DNA of 64,000 nucleotides, taken from positions 349,866 to 413,865 of the forward strand of contig NZ_FYEA01000005.1 in NCBI RefSeq assembly GCF_900187605.1, in the 5' to 3' direction. This stretch comes from Pseudomonas sp. Irchel 3H7. GTDB lineage: Bacteria > Pseudomonadota > Gammaproteobacteria > Pseudomonadales > Pseudomonadaceae. Position numbers and translations under genes: made by a program. How positions within the stretch are numbered: position 1 is the stretch's first letter; the number at the start of each line of letters is the position of its first letter. The notes beneath the pieces were generated by a model, which saw nothing but the letters and a program-made list of their open reading frames with translations, was not told where the DNA came from and searched no databases. Below, in pieces: positions 9,616-17,517 of the stretch.

Positions 9616-10839
9616 TCAAGGCTTTGCGAGCGCCGGAAGATCACCCGTCAACCCGAGGGCCTCCCGCACAAATAACGCCTTCGCCTCCGGCATCTGCTCA
9701 ACCAGCTTCAACCCGGCATTCCTTAACCAACGCACCGGCAACGGATCAGCCTGAAACAACCGCTCAAACCCTTCCATCGCCGCCATCAACGCCAGGTTAT
9801 GCGGCATGCGCCGACGCTCGTAACGGCTCAACACCTTCACATCGGCCAAACGCTCACCGCGTTCCGCCGCCTGCAACAGCACTTCAGCGAGCACCGCCGC
9901 ATCAAGGAAACCCAGATTCACACCCTGCCCCGCCAACGGGTGAATGGTGTGCGCCGCATCGCCGATCAACGCCAAGCCTTCAGCCACATAGCGTTTGGCG
10001 TGGCGCTGACGCAGCGGCACGCACAGTCGCGGGTCAGCACTGATTACCTCACCAAGACGCCCCTCAAAGGCGCGCTCCAGCTCACGGCAGAAATCCGCTT
10101 CATCCAGCGCCATCAAACGCTCGGCCTCGCTCGGCGTGGTCGACCAGACGATCGAACACCAATCCTGCTGCCCGTCACGTTCCAATGGCAAAAACGCCAA
10201 CGGCCCGTGATCGGTAAAACGCTGCCACGCGGTCATCTGGTGTGGTTTGCTGCTGCGCACACTGGTGACGATGGCGTGGTGCAGATAATCCCACTCACGC
10301 GTCGCCACACCGGTCAGACGTCGCACTGCCGAATTGGCGCCGTCAGCGGCAATCACCAGCGGCGCGCGTAACTGTCGACCATCGGCCAGCGTCAGCAGCC
10401 AGTCATCGCCCGAGCGGCGCATCTGTTCCAGCCGCGCATTGGCCAGCATGCCCAGATCGCAATCGTGCAAACGGTCGAGCAAGGCATCCTGCACCACGCG
10501 GTTCTCGACGATATGACCGAGTACCTCGGCATGCACGCTGCTCGCCGAGAAATGAATCTGCCCGGTGCCGCTGCCGTCCCAGACGTGCATGTCGGTGTAC
10601 GGGCTGCTGCGGCGTTTGGCGATGCCGTCCCACACGCCAAGGCGTTCGAGAATCCGCTGACTGGCGGCAGACAAGGCGCTCACGCGCGGTTCAAACGCCG
10701 CGTCGGCATCGAACGGTTTGACGCTCAACGGGCTGCCGTCGAGCAGCAGGACTTCCAGGCCGCTGTCCTGCAACGCCAGCGCCAAGGCACTGCCGACCAT
10801 TCCGGCTCCGACAATCAGCAGATCTGCGCGCATTTCCAT
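9616..10839 (-). CDS. ubiI: FAD-dependent ubiquinone-biosynthesis hydroxylase (UbiH/UbiI/VisC family)
   Basis: A 407-residue flavoprotein monooxygenase: dinucleotide-binding GAGMVGSALALAL at the N terminus, a central DG motif (VIAADGANSAVRRLTG) and the second FAD motif GDAAHTIHPLAGQGVNLG. Enzymes of this family hydroxylate the aromatic ring during ubiquinone synthesis at the inner membrane. The operon holds two such genes; the first (ubiH) is assigned to the C1 position and this last one, by synteny with the VisC-like gene of P. aeruginosa, to the UbiI-type C5 hydroxylation. The UbiI versus UbiF/UbiH choice rests on synteny and is less sure than the family. It starts 3 bp after the DUF4442 gene. 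Confidence 0.85.
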   Translation of the reverse strand: MEMRADLLIVGAGMVGSALALALQDSGLEVLLLDGSPLSVKPFDADAAFEPRVSALSAASQRILERLGVWDGIAKRRSSPYTDMHVWDGSGTGQIHFSASSVHAEVLGHIVENRVVQDALLDRLHDCDLGMLANARLEQMRRSGDDWLLTLADGRQLRAPLVIAADGANSAVRRLTGVATREWDYLHHAIVTSVRSSKPHQMTAWQRFTDHGPLAFLPLERDGQQDWCSIVWSTTPSEAERLMALDEADFCRELERAFEGRLGEVISADPRLCVPLRQRHAKRYVAEGLALIGDAAHTIHPLAGQGVNLGFLDAAVLAEVLLQAAERGERLADVKVLSRYERRRMPHNLALMAAMEGFERLFQADPLPVRWLRNAGLKLVEQMPEAKALFVREALGLTGDLPALAKP

Positions 10840-10842
10840 GCT

Positions 10843-11328
10843 TTAAGCCTGTCTCGCTTGCGGCTTGAGCCGCACGTAAAGGGTTTTACCGACCCGCGCC
10901 ACCAGATTGCCGGCGCCGTCATGAATGTCGACCTGCAACTGCGGCAGGTACTTTTCGCCATTGGCGGTCTGCCGGCGAACCTCGGCGAGCAAGGTCTCGT
11001 CGATCGTGAACCGGGCGAACACCGGGCCTTTGCCCGGCGCAATGAAATCGATGTCGGCAGCCTTGTCCCAGACGATGTACTTCGATCCGAGGTTTTCCAT
11101 GAGCATCAGCATGAAGAACGGATCGACCATCGAATACAGACTGCCGCCAAACTGCGTGCCGACGTAGTTGCGGTTGTACCAGCCCAGCCCCATCGACACC
11201 TGCACGTCGCGAAAATCATCGCTGATGTGCCGAACCCGAACACCGGCGCCTAGATACGGTGGGTAGAACGTCATGATCCAGCGCATCAACCGCGCCTTGC
11301 CGAACGAACGGATCAACCAGTTACGCAT
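10843..11328 (-). CDS. DUF4442 hotdog-fold protein in ubiquinone operon
   Basis: A 161-residue protein starting MRNWLIRSFGKARLMRWIMT. The region FGGSLYSMVDPFFMLMLMEN and the later DFIAPGKGPVFARF match the DUF4442 family, whose members have the hotdog fold of thioesterases. The start at 11328 overlaps the ubiH stop by 8 bp (ATGCGTAA); the same frame stays open further upstream but only as an out-of-frame overlap with ubiH. No catalytic role is known to me. Its fixed place between two ubiquinone hydroxylase genes in Pseudomonas suggests a role in quinone or acyl metabolism, which is inference only. Confidence 0.8.
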   Translation of the reverse strand: MRNWLIRSFGKARLMRWIMTFYPPYLGAGVRVRHISDDFRDVQVSMGLGWYNRNYVGTQFGGSLYSMVDPFFMLMLMENLGSKYIVWDKAADIDFIAPGKGPVFARFTIDETLLAEVRRQTANGEKYLPQLQVDIHDGAGNLVARVGKTLYVRLKPQARQA

Positions 11329-12508
11329 CCGGACGCGTTCCCAAACCCATGGCCTGACGCGCAAACCAGCGCTTGGCCGGCGGCAACAGATCGAGACCGA
11401 GCAAACCGATGTTGCGGCCCAGCGACACCAATGGCTGCGTGCTGCCAAACAGGCGCGTGACCTGATCGGAAAAACCGACGGTGAGGTCCTGATCGAGACG
11501 CTGCCGCTCGCGATAAGCCTGCAACGTGGCGAAGTCGCCCAGCGGCTTTTCACTGGACAACAACGCGGCGGCCAAGGCATCGGCATCACGCAGCGAGAGG
11601 TTGAAACCCTGCCCGGCTATCGGGTGCAGGCTATGCGCGGCATTACCGAGCACGGCCAGATGCGAACGCACCTGCTCTTCGGCTTCGACCAGCATCAGCG
11701 GATACAAATGCCGTGCGCCAACCTGCTTCAAAGTTCCGAGGCGATAACCGAACACACCCTGCAATTCGCTGAGGAAATCGCGCTCGCTCAAATCGGCCAA
11801 GCGCTGCGCGTCCATGCCCAGACGCGTCCAGACCAGTGCGCAGCGGTTGTCCGGCAGCGGCAGCAGCGCCATCGGCCCTTCGTCAGTGAAGCGCTCGAAG
11901 GCCATGCCGTTGTGCGCTTCGCTCGGGGTGATGTTGGCGATCAGCGCACTCTGGTTGTACGGACGCTTGCGCACGTTGATACCCAACTGCTCGCGCAGAC
12001 CGGAGCGACCGCCATCGGCGAGCACCGCAAGGTCGCATTCCAGCGTGGTTTCATCGTTGAGGGTCAGGCGATAGCCATCGGGCAGCGGCTCCATGCGCGT
12101 GACTTCCGCCGGGCAGCGCCAACTGATCACGTCTTTATCGATGTGCTGCCACAGGCACTGGCCGAGCCAGGCGTTTTCCACCACGTAACCGAGCGCTGGC
12201 ACGCCCTCTTCCATCGCCGACAAGCGCGCGGTAGAGAAACGGCCACGGTCGGACACGTGAATCTGTTTGATCGGCTCGGCGCGACGGGAGATTTCCTGCC
12301 ACACGCCCAAGCGTTGATAAATCTGCCGGGAGCCGAAGGACAACGCCGACGAACGTGCGTCGTAGCTCGGCTGCCAGCTGTCGCCGGGAGCGAACGGCTC
12401 GATCAGCACGATCTTCCAGCCTCGCGCCTTGGCGCCGGCCTGTAAGGCCAACGCCAGACTGGCGCCGACCAGACCGCCACCGATGATTGCCAGATTGACT
12501 CGACTCAT
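11321..12508 (-). CDS. ubiH: 2-octaprenyl-6-methoxyphenol hydroxylase
   Basis: A 395-residue FAD monooxygenase with LAIIGGGLVGASLALALQAG at the N terminus, the central motif VLADGGRSGLREQLG and GNAAHSLHPIAGQGFNLSLRD near residue 290. UbiH hydroxylates the ubiquinone precursor at position C1. The start overlaps the pepP stop by 4 bp (ATGA), the classic ubiH-pepP arrangement of gammaproteobacteria, and the 3' end overlaps the DUF4442 gene. Translation of the operon is therefore probably coupled. Confidence 0.93.
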   Translation of the reverse strand: MSRVNLAIIGGGLVGASLALALQAGAKARGWKIVLIEPFAPGDSWQPSYDARSSALSFGSRQIYQRLGVWQEISRRAEPIKQIHVSDRGRFSTARLSAMEEGVPALGYVVENAWLGQCLWQHIDKDVISWRCPAEVTRMEPLPDGYRLTLNDETTLECDLAVLADGGRSGLREQLGINVRKRPYNQSALIANITPSEAHNGMAFERFTDEGPMALLPLPDNRCALVWTRLGMDAQRLADLSERDFLSELQGVFGYRLGTLKQVGARHLYPLMLVEAEEQVRSHLAVLGNAAHSLHPIAGQGFNLSLRDADALAAALLSSEKPLGDFATLQAYRERQRLDQDLTVGFSDQVTRLFGSTQPLVSLGRNIGLLGLDLLPPAKRWFARQAMGLGTRPDA

Positions 12509-13839
12509 GCCGCGTGTGTCCTTGCTTGCGCCATCAGCGCTTCGATGTCGGCGACGGTTTTCGGCACGCCGCTGGTGAGGATTTCACAACCGGTTTTGGT
12601 CACCACCACGTCGTCCTCGATGCGCACGCCGATGCCGCGCCATTTCTTCGCAACGTTCTGATTGTCCGGAGCGATGTAGATGCCCGGTTCCACGGTCAGC
12701 GCCATGCCGACTTCCAGCACGCGCCATTCGCCGCCGACCTTGTACTCGCCGACGTCGTGTACATCCATGCCCAGCCAGTGACCGGCGCGGTGCATATAGA
12801 AAGCTTTGTAGGCTTCACTGGCGATCAATTCATCGACCTCGCCTTGCAGCAATCCGAGCTTCACCAGCCCCGTGGTAATCACTCGAACCGTGGCTTCGTG
12901 CGCCTGATTCCAGTGCTTGTTCGGGGCGATTTCAGCGAACGCGGCTTCCTGCGAGGCCAGTACCAATTCGTAGATCGCTTTCTGCTCGGGCGAAAACTTG
13001 CCGTTGACCGGCCAGGTGCGGGTGATGTCGCTGGCGTAGCAATCGATCTCGCAGCCAGCGTCGATCAACACCAGATCGCCGTCCTTGAGCACTGCGTCAT
13101 TCTGCTGGTAATGCAGGATGCAGCTGTTGCGCCCGGCGGCGACGATGGAACCGTACGCGGGCATTTTCGCCCCGCCCTTGCGGAATTCGTAGTCGAGTTC
13201 GGCTTCGAGGCTGTACTCGTGGAGCCCGGCCCGACTGGCTTGCATCGCGCGGATGTGGGCTTGCGCCGAGATCCGTGCGGCTTCGCGCATCACCTTCACT
13301 TCCGCCGCCGATTTATACAGGCGCATGTCGTGCAGCAGATGATCCAGGGCAACGAATTCGTTCGGCGGCTGGGCGCCAAGATGCGCCTTGGAGCGGATGA
13401 CGTTGATCCAGTCCATCAAGTGGCGATCGAATTCGGGGTTGCTGCCCATCGCCGAATACACCCGGTCACGGCCTTCGATCAGGCCCGGGAGGATGTCGTC
13501 GATGTCGGTGATCGGGAAAGCGTCGTCGGCGCCGAAGTCGCGGATCGCTCCCTCCTGGCCTGCGCGCAAGCCGTCCCACAATTCGCGTTCGGCGTTGCGC
13601 TCACGGCAGAACAGCAGGTATTCGCCGTGCTCGCGGCCGGGCATCAAAACGATGACGGCTTGCGGCTCGGGAAACCCGCTGAGGTACTGGAAGTCGCTAT
13701 CCTGGCGGTAGACGTGCTCGACGTCGCGGTTGCGGATGGCCACCGCGGCGGCGGGCAAAATCGCAATGCTGTTGGGTTCCATCTGCGCCATCAGGGCCTT
13801 GCGGCGACGGCTGTATTCCGCTTTCGGGATATGGGTCAT
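12505..13839 (-). CDS. pepP: Xaa-Pro aminopeptidase P
   Basis: The 444-residue enzyme has an N-terminal creatinase-like domain (SRRRKALMAQM) and a C-terminal pita-bread metallopeptidase domain. The five expected metal ligands are visible: two Asp in VLIDAGCEIDCYASDITRTW, His in HRAGHWLGMDVHDVG, and Glu in VEPGIYI and RIEDDVVV. It removes an N-terminal residue preceding proline and is cytoplasmic. It is 27 bp downstream of ygfB and overlaps ubiH by 4 bp, so it belongs to one operon. Confidence 0.95.
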   Translation of the reverse strand: MTHIPKAEYSRRRKALMAQMEPNSIAILPAAAVAIRNRDVEHVYRQDSDFQYLSGFPEPQAVIVLMPGREHGEYLLFCRERNAERELWDGLRAGQEGAIRDFGADDAFPITDIDDILPGLIEGRDRVYSAMGSNPEFDRHLMDWINVIRSKAHLGAQPPNEFVALDHLLHDMRLYKSAAEVKVMREAARISAQAHIRAMQASRAGLHEYSLEAELDYEFRKGGAKMPAYGSIVAAGRNSCILHYQQNDAVLKDGDLVLIDAGCEIDCYASDITRTWPVNGKFSPEQKAIYELVLASQEAAFAEIAPNKHWNQAHEATVRVITTGLVKLGLLQGEVDELIASEAYKAFYMHRAGHWLGMDVHDVGEYKVGGEWRVLEVGMALTVEPGIYIAPDNQNVAKKWRGIGVRIEDDVVVTKTGCEILTSGVPKTVADIEALMAQARTHAA

Positions 13840-13866
13840 GGGCAGATGGCTTTCCCTGGCACGCGA

Positions 13867-14427
13867 TTAATGCAGCGACGGCTTGGCGGCTGGCGGCACG
13901 TCGGCTTTCTTGGTTTCCGAGAACAGCAGCAGCGGCGCGACGCGCAGGTACTCCATGACTTCCATGTAGTCGGTCTCGCCGTCTTCGGATTCTTCGAGGG
14001 CGTCTTGCACCTGAGAAATGGCGGCCAGATCCTGCAGCACTTCGGTGGCTTCCGTGCTGAGCATGCTGCTGTCGCGGCAGTTCAGGCCGAAACCGCTGAG
14101 GAAGCCCTGGCACCATTCGCCCAGTGCAGCGGCGCGGTCGGCCAGTGGCGCATCATCGGTCGGCAGCAGCAGGACGACAGTGACGTCGTCGCCGGTCAGT
14201 TCACCTTTGACCATCTCTTGCAGGCCGATCAAGGCGTTACGGACGTTGTCCTGGATATCGCCTTCGAGCAGTTCGGCGGCGTCGATCAACCAGCCTTCGT
14301 TATCGAAGCCGGCACCGGCGCAGCTGCGTCCGAGCAGCACGCCGTGCAGTTCGGCAGGCGAGACGTTGTGGCCGCTGGAAGTCAGCAGGGTGGCAAAGGC
14401 TTGGTACGGGGAATTCGCAATGGTCAT
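13867..14427 (-). CDS. ygfB: YgfB/UPF0149 family protein
   Basis: The 186-residue protein matches the UPF0149 family ([18 protein letters not shown] near residue 23; [16 protein letters not shown] near residue 103; the C-terminal [11 protein letters not shown]). In P. aeruginosa YgfB has been reported to counteract the antiterminator AlpA and so lower ampDh3 expression and influence beta-lactam resistance; whether that holds here depends on an alp system not visible in this window. It is the first gene of the ygfB-pepP-ubiH-DUF4442-ubiI operon and is divergent from the zapA unit, sharing a 130-bp promoter region. Confidence 0.9.
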   Translation of the reverse strand: MTIANSPYQAFATLLTSSGHNVSPAELHGVLLGRSCAGAGFDNEGWLIDAAELLEGDIQDNVRNALIGLQEMVKGELTGDDVTVVLLLPTDDAPLADRAAALGEWCQGFLSGFGLNCRDSSMLSTEATEVLQDLAAISQVQDALEESEDGETDYMEVMEYLRVAPLLLFSETKKADVPPAAKPSLH

Positions 14428-14557
14428 GGGCAGCTAGGCGCCAGACGGCGCTATGTCTAGAATGAAGGCCTTGTATCCTACATCGACAGACTCGCCAAGA
14501 CTATTAAAGGCTGTCCGCCAGCTACCCCATCAGACAGACTCCGACCCAGTGGACACA

Positions 14558-14767
14558 ATGGAAGACACCGACCTGCAAGCGCTGATGGCCAGACTCGAAT
14601 TGCTGATTGGCCGAGTCGAGCAACTTAAGAGCCAAAACGCACTCTTACTAGCTCAGGAAAAGACCTGGCGCGAGGAACGCGCTCACCTCATTGAAAAAAA
14701 CGAAATCGCCCGGCGTAAGGTCGAATCGATGATTTCGCGCCTCAAGGCCCTGGAGCAAGACTCATGA
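14558..14767 (+). CDS. TIGR02449-type small coiled-coil protein
   Basis: A 69-residue protein starting MEDTDLQALMARLELLIGRV. It is rich in leucine, glutamate and lysine with heptad spacing across almost its whole length, predicting a single coiled coil. The start at 14558 is chosen over in-frame upstream codons because the upstream part has no such pattern. It overlaps zapA by 4 bp (ATGA), and this pairing is conserved in Pseudomonas. The partnership with ZapA suggests a divisome-related role comparable to ZapB or SlyX, but this is inference. Confidence 0.8.
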   Translation: MEDTDLQALMARLELLIGRVEQLKSQNALLLAQEKTWREERAHLIEKNEIARRKVESMISRLKALEQDS

Positions 14768-15081
14768 GTTCAAGCAATAGCGTCACCGTGCAGATCCTCG
14801 ATAAAGAGTATTCGATCATCTGTCCGCAGGAAGAACGCAGCAATCTGGTCAGCGCCGCGCGCTACCTGGATGGCAAGATGCGCGAAATCCGCAGCAGCGG
14901 CAAAGTCATCGGCGCCGATCGCATTGCTGTGATGGCCGCGCTGAACATCACCCACGACCTCTTGCACAAAGAAGAGCGCCCGGACATCCAGGCCAGCGGT
15001 TCGACCCGTGAACAGGTGCGCGACTTGCTTGATCGTGTCGATCTGGTGCTCGCCGACGATCAGACCACCACCAAGGGCTGA
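14764..15081 (+). CDS. zapA: cell division protein ZapA
   Basis: The 105-residue protein fits ZapA: N-terminal VTVQILDKEYSIICPQEER, then YLDGKMREIRSSGKVIGADR and ALNITHDLL, followed by a C-terminal helix. ZapA binds FtsZ and bundles its filaments at midcell. It is translationally coupled to the preceding coiled-coil gene and lies just upstream of the 6S RNA, the usual zapA-ssrS-fau arrangement of gammaproteobacteria. Confidence 0.93.
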   Translation: MSSSNSVTVQILDKEYSIICPQEERSNLVSAARYLDGKMREIRSSGKVIGADRIAVMAALNITHDLLHKEERPDIQASGSTREQVRDLLDRVDLVLADDQTTTKG

Positions 15082-15111
15082 TTCGACTGGCCGCTTGCGG
15101 TATACTCGCGG

Positions 15112-15290
15112 CACTCCCTGGGGTGCTTGCCAGTTGACGATGTCCCTGAGCCGATTCGCACTACCCTGGAAGTTGCACGTTGGGCTGGTGTGCATGTCCG
15201 CTAGACGGAAAGCCTTAAAGTCTACTGCATCTTCCACCTTGAACTTTCGGGTTCAAGGGCTAAGTTGACAGCGGTTCATCCGGGGAGCCT
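15112..15290 (+). ncRNA. ssrS: 6S RNA
   Basis: The location between zapA and the 5-formyl-THF cyclo-ligase gene is that of 6S RNA in Pseudomonas. The sequence agrees: the ends CUCCCUGG and CCGGGGAG can pair to close the molecule, and the internal segments GAUGUCCCUGAGCCGAU, GUGUGCAUGUCCGC, GGAAAGCCUUAAAGUCUACU and CACCUUGAACUUUCGGGUUC match Pseudomonas 6S RNA as I remember it. It binds the sigma-70 holoenzyme by mimicking an open promoter and lowers transcription in stationary phase. A TATACT -10 box lies at 15101-15106. The ends are estimated to within a few bases. Confidence 0.88.
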
Positions 15291-15296
15291 GATTCG

Positions 15297-15332
15297 AATC
15301 CGATGTCGGTGAAAACCGACATCGGATTTTTT
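15297..15332 (+). terminator. terminator after 6S RNA
   Basis: A 14-bp perfect stem (15297-15310 with 15315-15328) closes a GAAA tetraloop and runs into T residues. It lies 7 bp after the predicted 3' end of 6S RNA and 40 bp before the fau start, so it limits readthrough into fau. Confidence 0.85.
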
Positions 15333-15371
15333 ATGCGTACGTTTTTGCACCCATCCTGCCGAAGCCGAACC

Positions 15372-15977
15372 ATGACCGAACCCGCGCTGCTGCCCCGCCC
15401 GCAACTCCGCCGCCTGCTGCGCAAGGCGCGCCGTGCGCTGAGCAAGAGCGAACAACGCCAGGCTGCCAAGGGCCTGTACCGGCAATTGGCGCAAGATCCG
15501 CACTTTCGCCGGGCCAGACACATCTCTTTGTATTTGCCCACCGACGGTGAAATCGATCCGCGCCTGCTGCTGCGTGAAGCGCAGCGTCGGGGCAAAGCGA
15601 CCTACCTGCCGGTGCTCAGCGCCTGGCCGCGGACCAAGATGGTTTTCCAGCGCATTCGTCCCGGGGAAAAACTCAAACCCAATCGCTTCCGCATTCTCGA
15701 GCCGCGCGCCAATCTGGCGCAGCAACGCAAAGTCTGGGCGCTGGATCTGGTGTTGTTGCCGTTGGTAGGGTTTGACGATGTCGGCGGGCGCCTGGGCATG
15801 GGCGGCGGTTTCTATGATCGCAGTCTGGGGTATCTGGCTCGACGCAAAAGCTGGCGCAAGCCGACGTTGCTGGGGCTGGCCCATGAATGTCAGAAGGTCG
15901 AGAGGTTGGCGCAGGCGAGTTGGGATGTACCGTTACAGGGCACAGTCAGCGACAAGGCGTGGTATTTCGCAGGATAG
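15372..15977 (+). CDS. fau: 5-formyltetrahydrofolate cyclo-ligase
   Basis: A 201-residue protein with the 5-FCL family motifs: basic N terminus LRRLLRKARRALSKSEQRQA, ISLYLPTDGEIDPR in the middle and the C-terminal signature GRLGMGGGFYDRSL. It converts 5-formyl-THF to 5,10-methenyl-THF with ATP. The start MTEPALLPRP at 15372 is preferred; in-frame upstream ATG codons at 15303 and 15333 fall in or right after the 6S terminator. In many bacteria this gene (ygfA) is next to 6S RNA and may be co-transcribed with it. The ribosome-binding site is weak. Confidence 0.9.
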   Translation: MTEPALLPRPQLRRLLRKARRALSKSEQRQAAKGLYRQLAQDPHFRRARHISLYLPTDGEIDPRLLLREAQRRGKATYLPVLSAWPRTKMVFQRIRPGEKLKPNRFRILEPRANLAQQRKVWALDLVLLPLVGFDDVGGRLGMGGGFYDRSLGYLARRKSWRKPTLLGLAHECQKVERLAQASWDVPLQGTVSDKAWYFAG

Positions 15978-16013
15978 GACGCCGCGCAGATCAGCGGCGT
16001 CGAAAAAGCCGTT

Positions 16014-16169
16014 TCAGCGCTTGAAGGCTGTCGACTGTTGAACCTGTTGCGCGACTTCGATCGGCGCATCGGCCTTATTGGCCCACAGGCTCTGCGCGTA
16101 ACCGGTGGTCACGACGCCCAGGCCGAACAAAATTACCAAAGTCCATAGTAAATCCGGTTTGCGTTTCAT
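16014..16169 (-). CDS. 51-residue single-pass membrane protein
   Basis: A short frame encodes MKRKPDLLWTLVILFGLGVV followed by TTGYAQSLWANKADAPIEVA and a polar C-terminal tail ending TAFKR. There is one hydrophobic segment (about residues 8-26), with basic residues before it, so the N terminus is probably cytoplasmic and the tail periplasmic. A strong GAGGGGGG ribosome-binding site lies 7 bp before the ATG, which supports expression. It converges on fau. I do not recognise a characterised family; small proteins of this kind are known at the same locus in other Pseudomonas (from memory, unsure). Confidence 0.65.
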   Translation of the reverse strand: MKRKPDLLWTLVILFGLGVVTTGYAQSLWANKADAPIEVAQQVQQSTAFKR

Positions 16170-16367
16170 CGATTGCCCCCCTCAAGGCACATCATCACGA
16201 TGACAGCAGCGGTTTCCGTTTGCAGGCCGTGCAGCAGCGTCAAGCTTTAAAGGCCGGCATTTTGCGACAACGTGAACCTGCGCGCAAACGCTGACGTCAA
16301 CCGACTGTCGGTTTGTCATAAAATTGCCCGACAACCTGCCCAATGACCGTTTCAGGAGCACAAAACC

Positions 16368-16820
16368 ATGGCCTATTGGCTGATGAAGTCCGAGCCCGAC
16401 GAACTCTCGATCAAAGGTCTGGAAAAACTCGGCAAAGCGCGCTGGGACGGGGTTCGCAACTATCAGGCGCGCAACTTCCTGCGTGCGATGGCGGTGGGCG
16501 ATGAGTTCTTTTTTTACCATTCCAGTTGCCCGGAGCCGGGAATTGCCGGAATCGGCAAAATAATCGCAGCGGCGTACCCGGATCCCACCGCACTGGAGCC
16601 GGAAAGTCATTACTTCGACCCGAAGGCTACAGCGGAGAAAAATGCCTGGAGCGCGATTGACGTTGAACACGTCGAGACGTTTGCGCGGGTGTTGAAGCTG
16701 GATTATTTGAAGCAGCAGACCGCGTTGGCCGAGATGCCGTTGGTGCAGAAGGGTTCGCGGTTGTCGGTGATGCCGGTGACGCCAGAGCAGTGGGCGGCGG
16801 TGATCACCCTCAAACCCTGA
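16368..16820 (+). CDS. EVE domain protein
   Basis: This 150-residue protein is a single EVE domain: MAYWLMKSEPDELSIKGLE at the start, WDGVRNYQARNFLRAMAVGD, and FFFYHSSCPEPGIAGIGKII. EVE domains share the PUA-like fold of YTH domains and bind modified bases in nucleic acids; stand-alone EVE proteins of this type are widespread but their target is not established. An AGGAG ribosome-binding site is present at 16353-16357. It is probably monocistronic and ends 25 bp before a REPIN. Confidence 0.9.
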   Translation: MAYWLMKSEPDELSIKGLEKLGKARWDGVRNYQARNFLRAMAVGDEFFFYHSSCPEPGIAGIGKIIAAAYPDPTALEPESHYFDPKATAEKNAWSAIDVEHVETFARVLKLDYLKQQTALAEMPLVQKGSRLSVMPVTPEQWAAVITLKP

Positions 16821-16844
16821 TTTATTTGGCGCCTGCCATAATGC

Positions 16845-16934
16845 AATCGCTGGCAAGCCAGCTCCCACAGGATTTGCGATGGAACACAATATTGTGATCG
16901 CCGCAGAACCTTGTGGGAGCTGGCTGCCAGCGAT
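16845..16934. repeat. REPIN, family C (ATCGCTGGCAAGCCAGCTCC)
   Basis: ATCGCTGGCAAGCCAGCTCC-CACAGG on the left is matched by an inverted copy with one difference on the right, around a 39-bp spacer. A second member is at 62594-62684. It lies between the convergent EVE and FliL-like genes. Confidence 0.85.
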
Positions 16935-16959
16935 GAGGCCGGCCCGGACAACAGAAGAT

Positions 16960-17367
16960 TTATTGAATGATCAGGTTGTTGAACAACAGATCTTCAACCA
17001 CCGGCTTGCCGGTCTCGTCATTCATCACTTGCTGGGTCTGTTTCAGCGCTTCCTGACGCAGCTTCTCTTTACCTTCGATGCTGCCCATCGCCTCGGTGGT
17101 CTGCTGCGTAAACAACGCCACCAGTTGATTACGGATCAGCGGCTCGTTGGCCTTGACCAGTTTGGTCGCTTCTTCACCAGTCACGCGCAATGCCACATCG
17201 GCCTTGTAGACCTTGAGCTTCGGCGTGCCGTCCAGCCCGTAGTTGCCCACAAATGGCGGGCTCAGGGTGATGTAGTTGACCTTCGGCGCCTCGCCTTCTT
17301 TGGCTTCTTCGGCCAGCGCTGCCACAGGCAGAGACAGGGCCAGCAACAACATGATCCACGCTTTCAC
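16960..17367 (-). CDS. FliL-like exported protein
   Basis: A 135-residue protein with an N-terminal signal or anchor segment (VKAWIMLLLALSLPVAALAEE) and a FliL-type domain: KVYKADVALRVTGEEATKLV followed by EPLIRNQLVALFTQQT and the C-terminal VVEDLLFNNLIIQ. FliL associates with the flagellar stator, but this copy lies alone, far from any flagellar gene. The GTG start at 17367 is chosen because AAGGAG is 8 bp upstream and the signal peptide begins there; an upstream in-frame ATG lacks support. P. aeruginosa also has a FliL-like gene in this neighbourhood (from memory). Confidence 0.85.
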   Translation of the reverse strand: MKAWIMLLLALSLPVAALAEEAKEGEAPKVNYITLSPPFVGNYGLDGTPKLKVYKADVALRVTGEEATKLVKANEPLIRNQLVALFTQQTTEAMGSIEGKEKLRQEALKQTQQVMNDETGKPVVEDLLFNNLIIQ

Positions 17368-17517
17368 AATTCGCTCCTTATCCGGTTTGCGGCCTAGCAT
17401 AACGACCCGCCGCGCAAGCACAAGCTTATGGCTGACTATCAGGGCCGGGCATGCTCGTTGACCCGTTGACTGACACACCTACACTTATCGGCCATCACTC
17501 CCAAAGGAATAGCCCTG

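Noticed and set aside
12514..14460. A 648-codon plus-strand frame opposite pepP and ygfB
   Set aside because: It spans two genuine minus-strand genes and their gap; both have clear families, starts and operon context.
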